A stretch of 52,111 bases of DNA from Bacteroidales bacterium. GTDB lineage: Bacteria; Bacteroidota; Bacteroidia; Bacteroidales; Muribaculaceae. The DNA lies in NCBI GenBank assembly GCA_004554255.1, contig SFNC01000002.1, positions 1 to 52,111 of the forward strand, written 5' to 3'. Shown in pieces: positions 52,108-52,111 of the stretch. A model generated the notes under the pieces. It had not been told where the DNA came from and made no database searches. It worked only from the letters and a program-made list of their open reading frames with translations. Each line of letters begins with the position of its first letter. Position 1 is the stretch's first letter. A program made the position numbers and the translations under genes.

Positions 52108-52111
52108 GTAA

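Noticed and set aside
1..52111. CRISPR array, insertion sequence or transposon
   Set aside because: No regularly spaced direct repeats, transposase frames or terminal inverted repeats were seen on reading through.

Overview
The window reads as a chromosomal segment from a gut-type Bacteroidales bacterium, most likely near Muribaculaceae or Prevotellaceae (inference, not tested). The support is threefold. Promoters carry the Bacteroidota -7 element TAnnTTTG rather than a sigma70 -10 box. Protein families limited to this phylum are present (DUF4834, DUF3822, DUF5689, DUF4465-like, GYF_2 plus CD225-like). Conserved operons have Bacteroidales-like order. Base composition is fairly even and moderately GC-rich. 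I see no insertion sequence, integrase, CRISPR array or rRNA.

Left part (1-13270, plus strand): uvrC (5' end outside the window), dtd, a secreted M6 metalloprotease, a MazG-like pyrophosphohydrolase, deoC and a GYF_2/CD225-like membrane protein. Then come the phosphatidylethanolamine genes psd and pssA with DUF4834 and DUF2461 genes, purD, a polytopic membrane protein and pdxB.

Middle accessory region (13480-30640): three plus-strand secreted-protein genes encode a 1063-residue protein of unknown fold, a GH43 glycosidase with extra domains, and a second GH43-fold protein that has lost two catalytic carboxylates. They face a minus-strand operon of a TonB-dependent receptor and two paralogous DUF5689 lipoproteins, with no SusD. 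That operon is divergent from an alkaline phosphatase gene. A tRNA-Pro(CGG) gene and a small membrane protein follow. Three secreted proteins share a short C-terminal sorting-like tail, and a further tail lies in frame behind the stop codon of the M6 protease.

Right part (30660-52111): a minus-strand trio of L-cysteine desulfidase, PglC-like sugar phosphate transferase and ATP-grasp enzyme is followed by a plus-strand, translationally coupled cassette of amidase, unimolecular-spanin-like lipoprotein and holin. This looks like a complete phage-type lysis module with no phage around it. Two minus-strand housekeeping operons follow. The first is DUF177-rpmF-fabH-era-der-acyl-CoA synthetase-pheA. 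The second, entering from the right edge, is topA-rluA-DUF3822-rsmD-lipoprotein-SUI1-addA. A DUF4465-like lipoprotein gene lies between them.

The most interesting items are the orphan lysis cassette, the SusD-less receptor/DUF5689 locus with its near-identical internal block, the paired active and inactive GH43 proteins, and the second in-frame sorting tail behind the protease.
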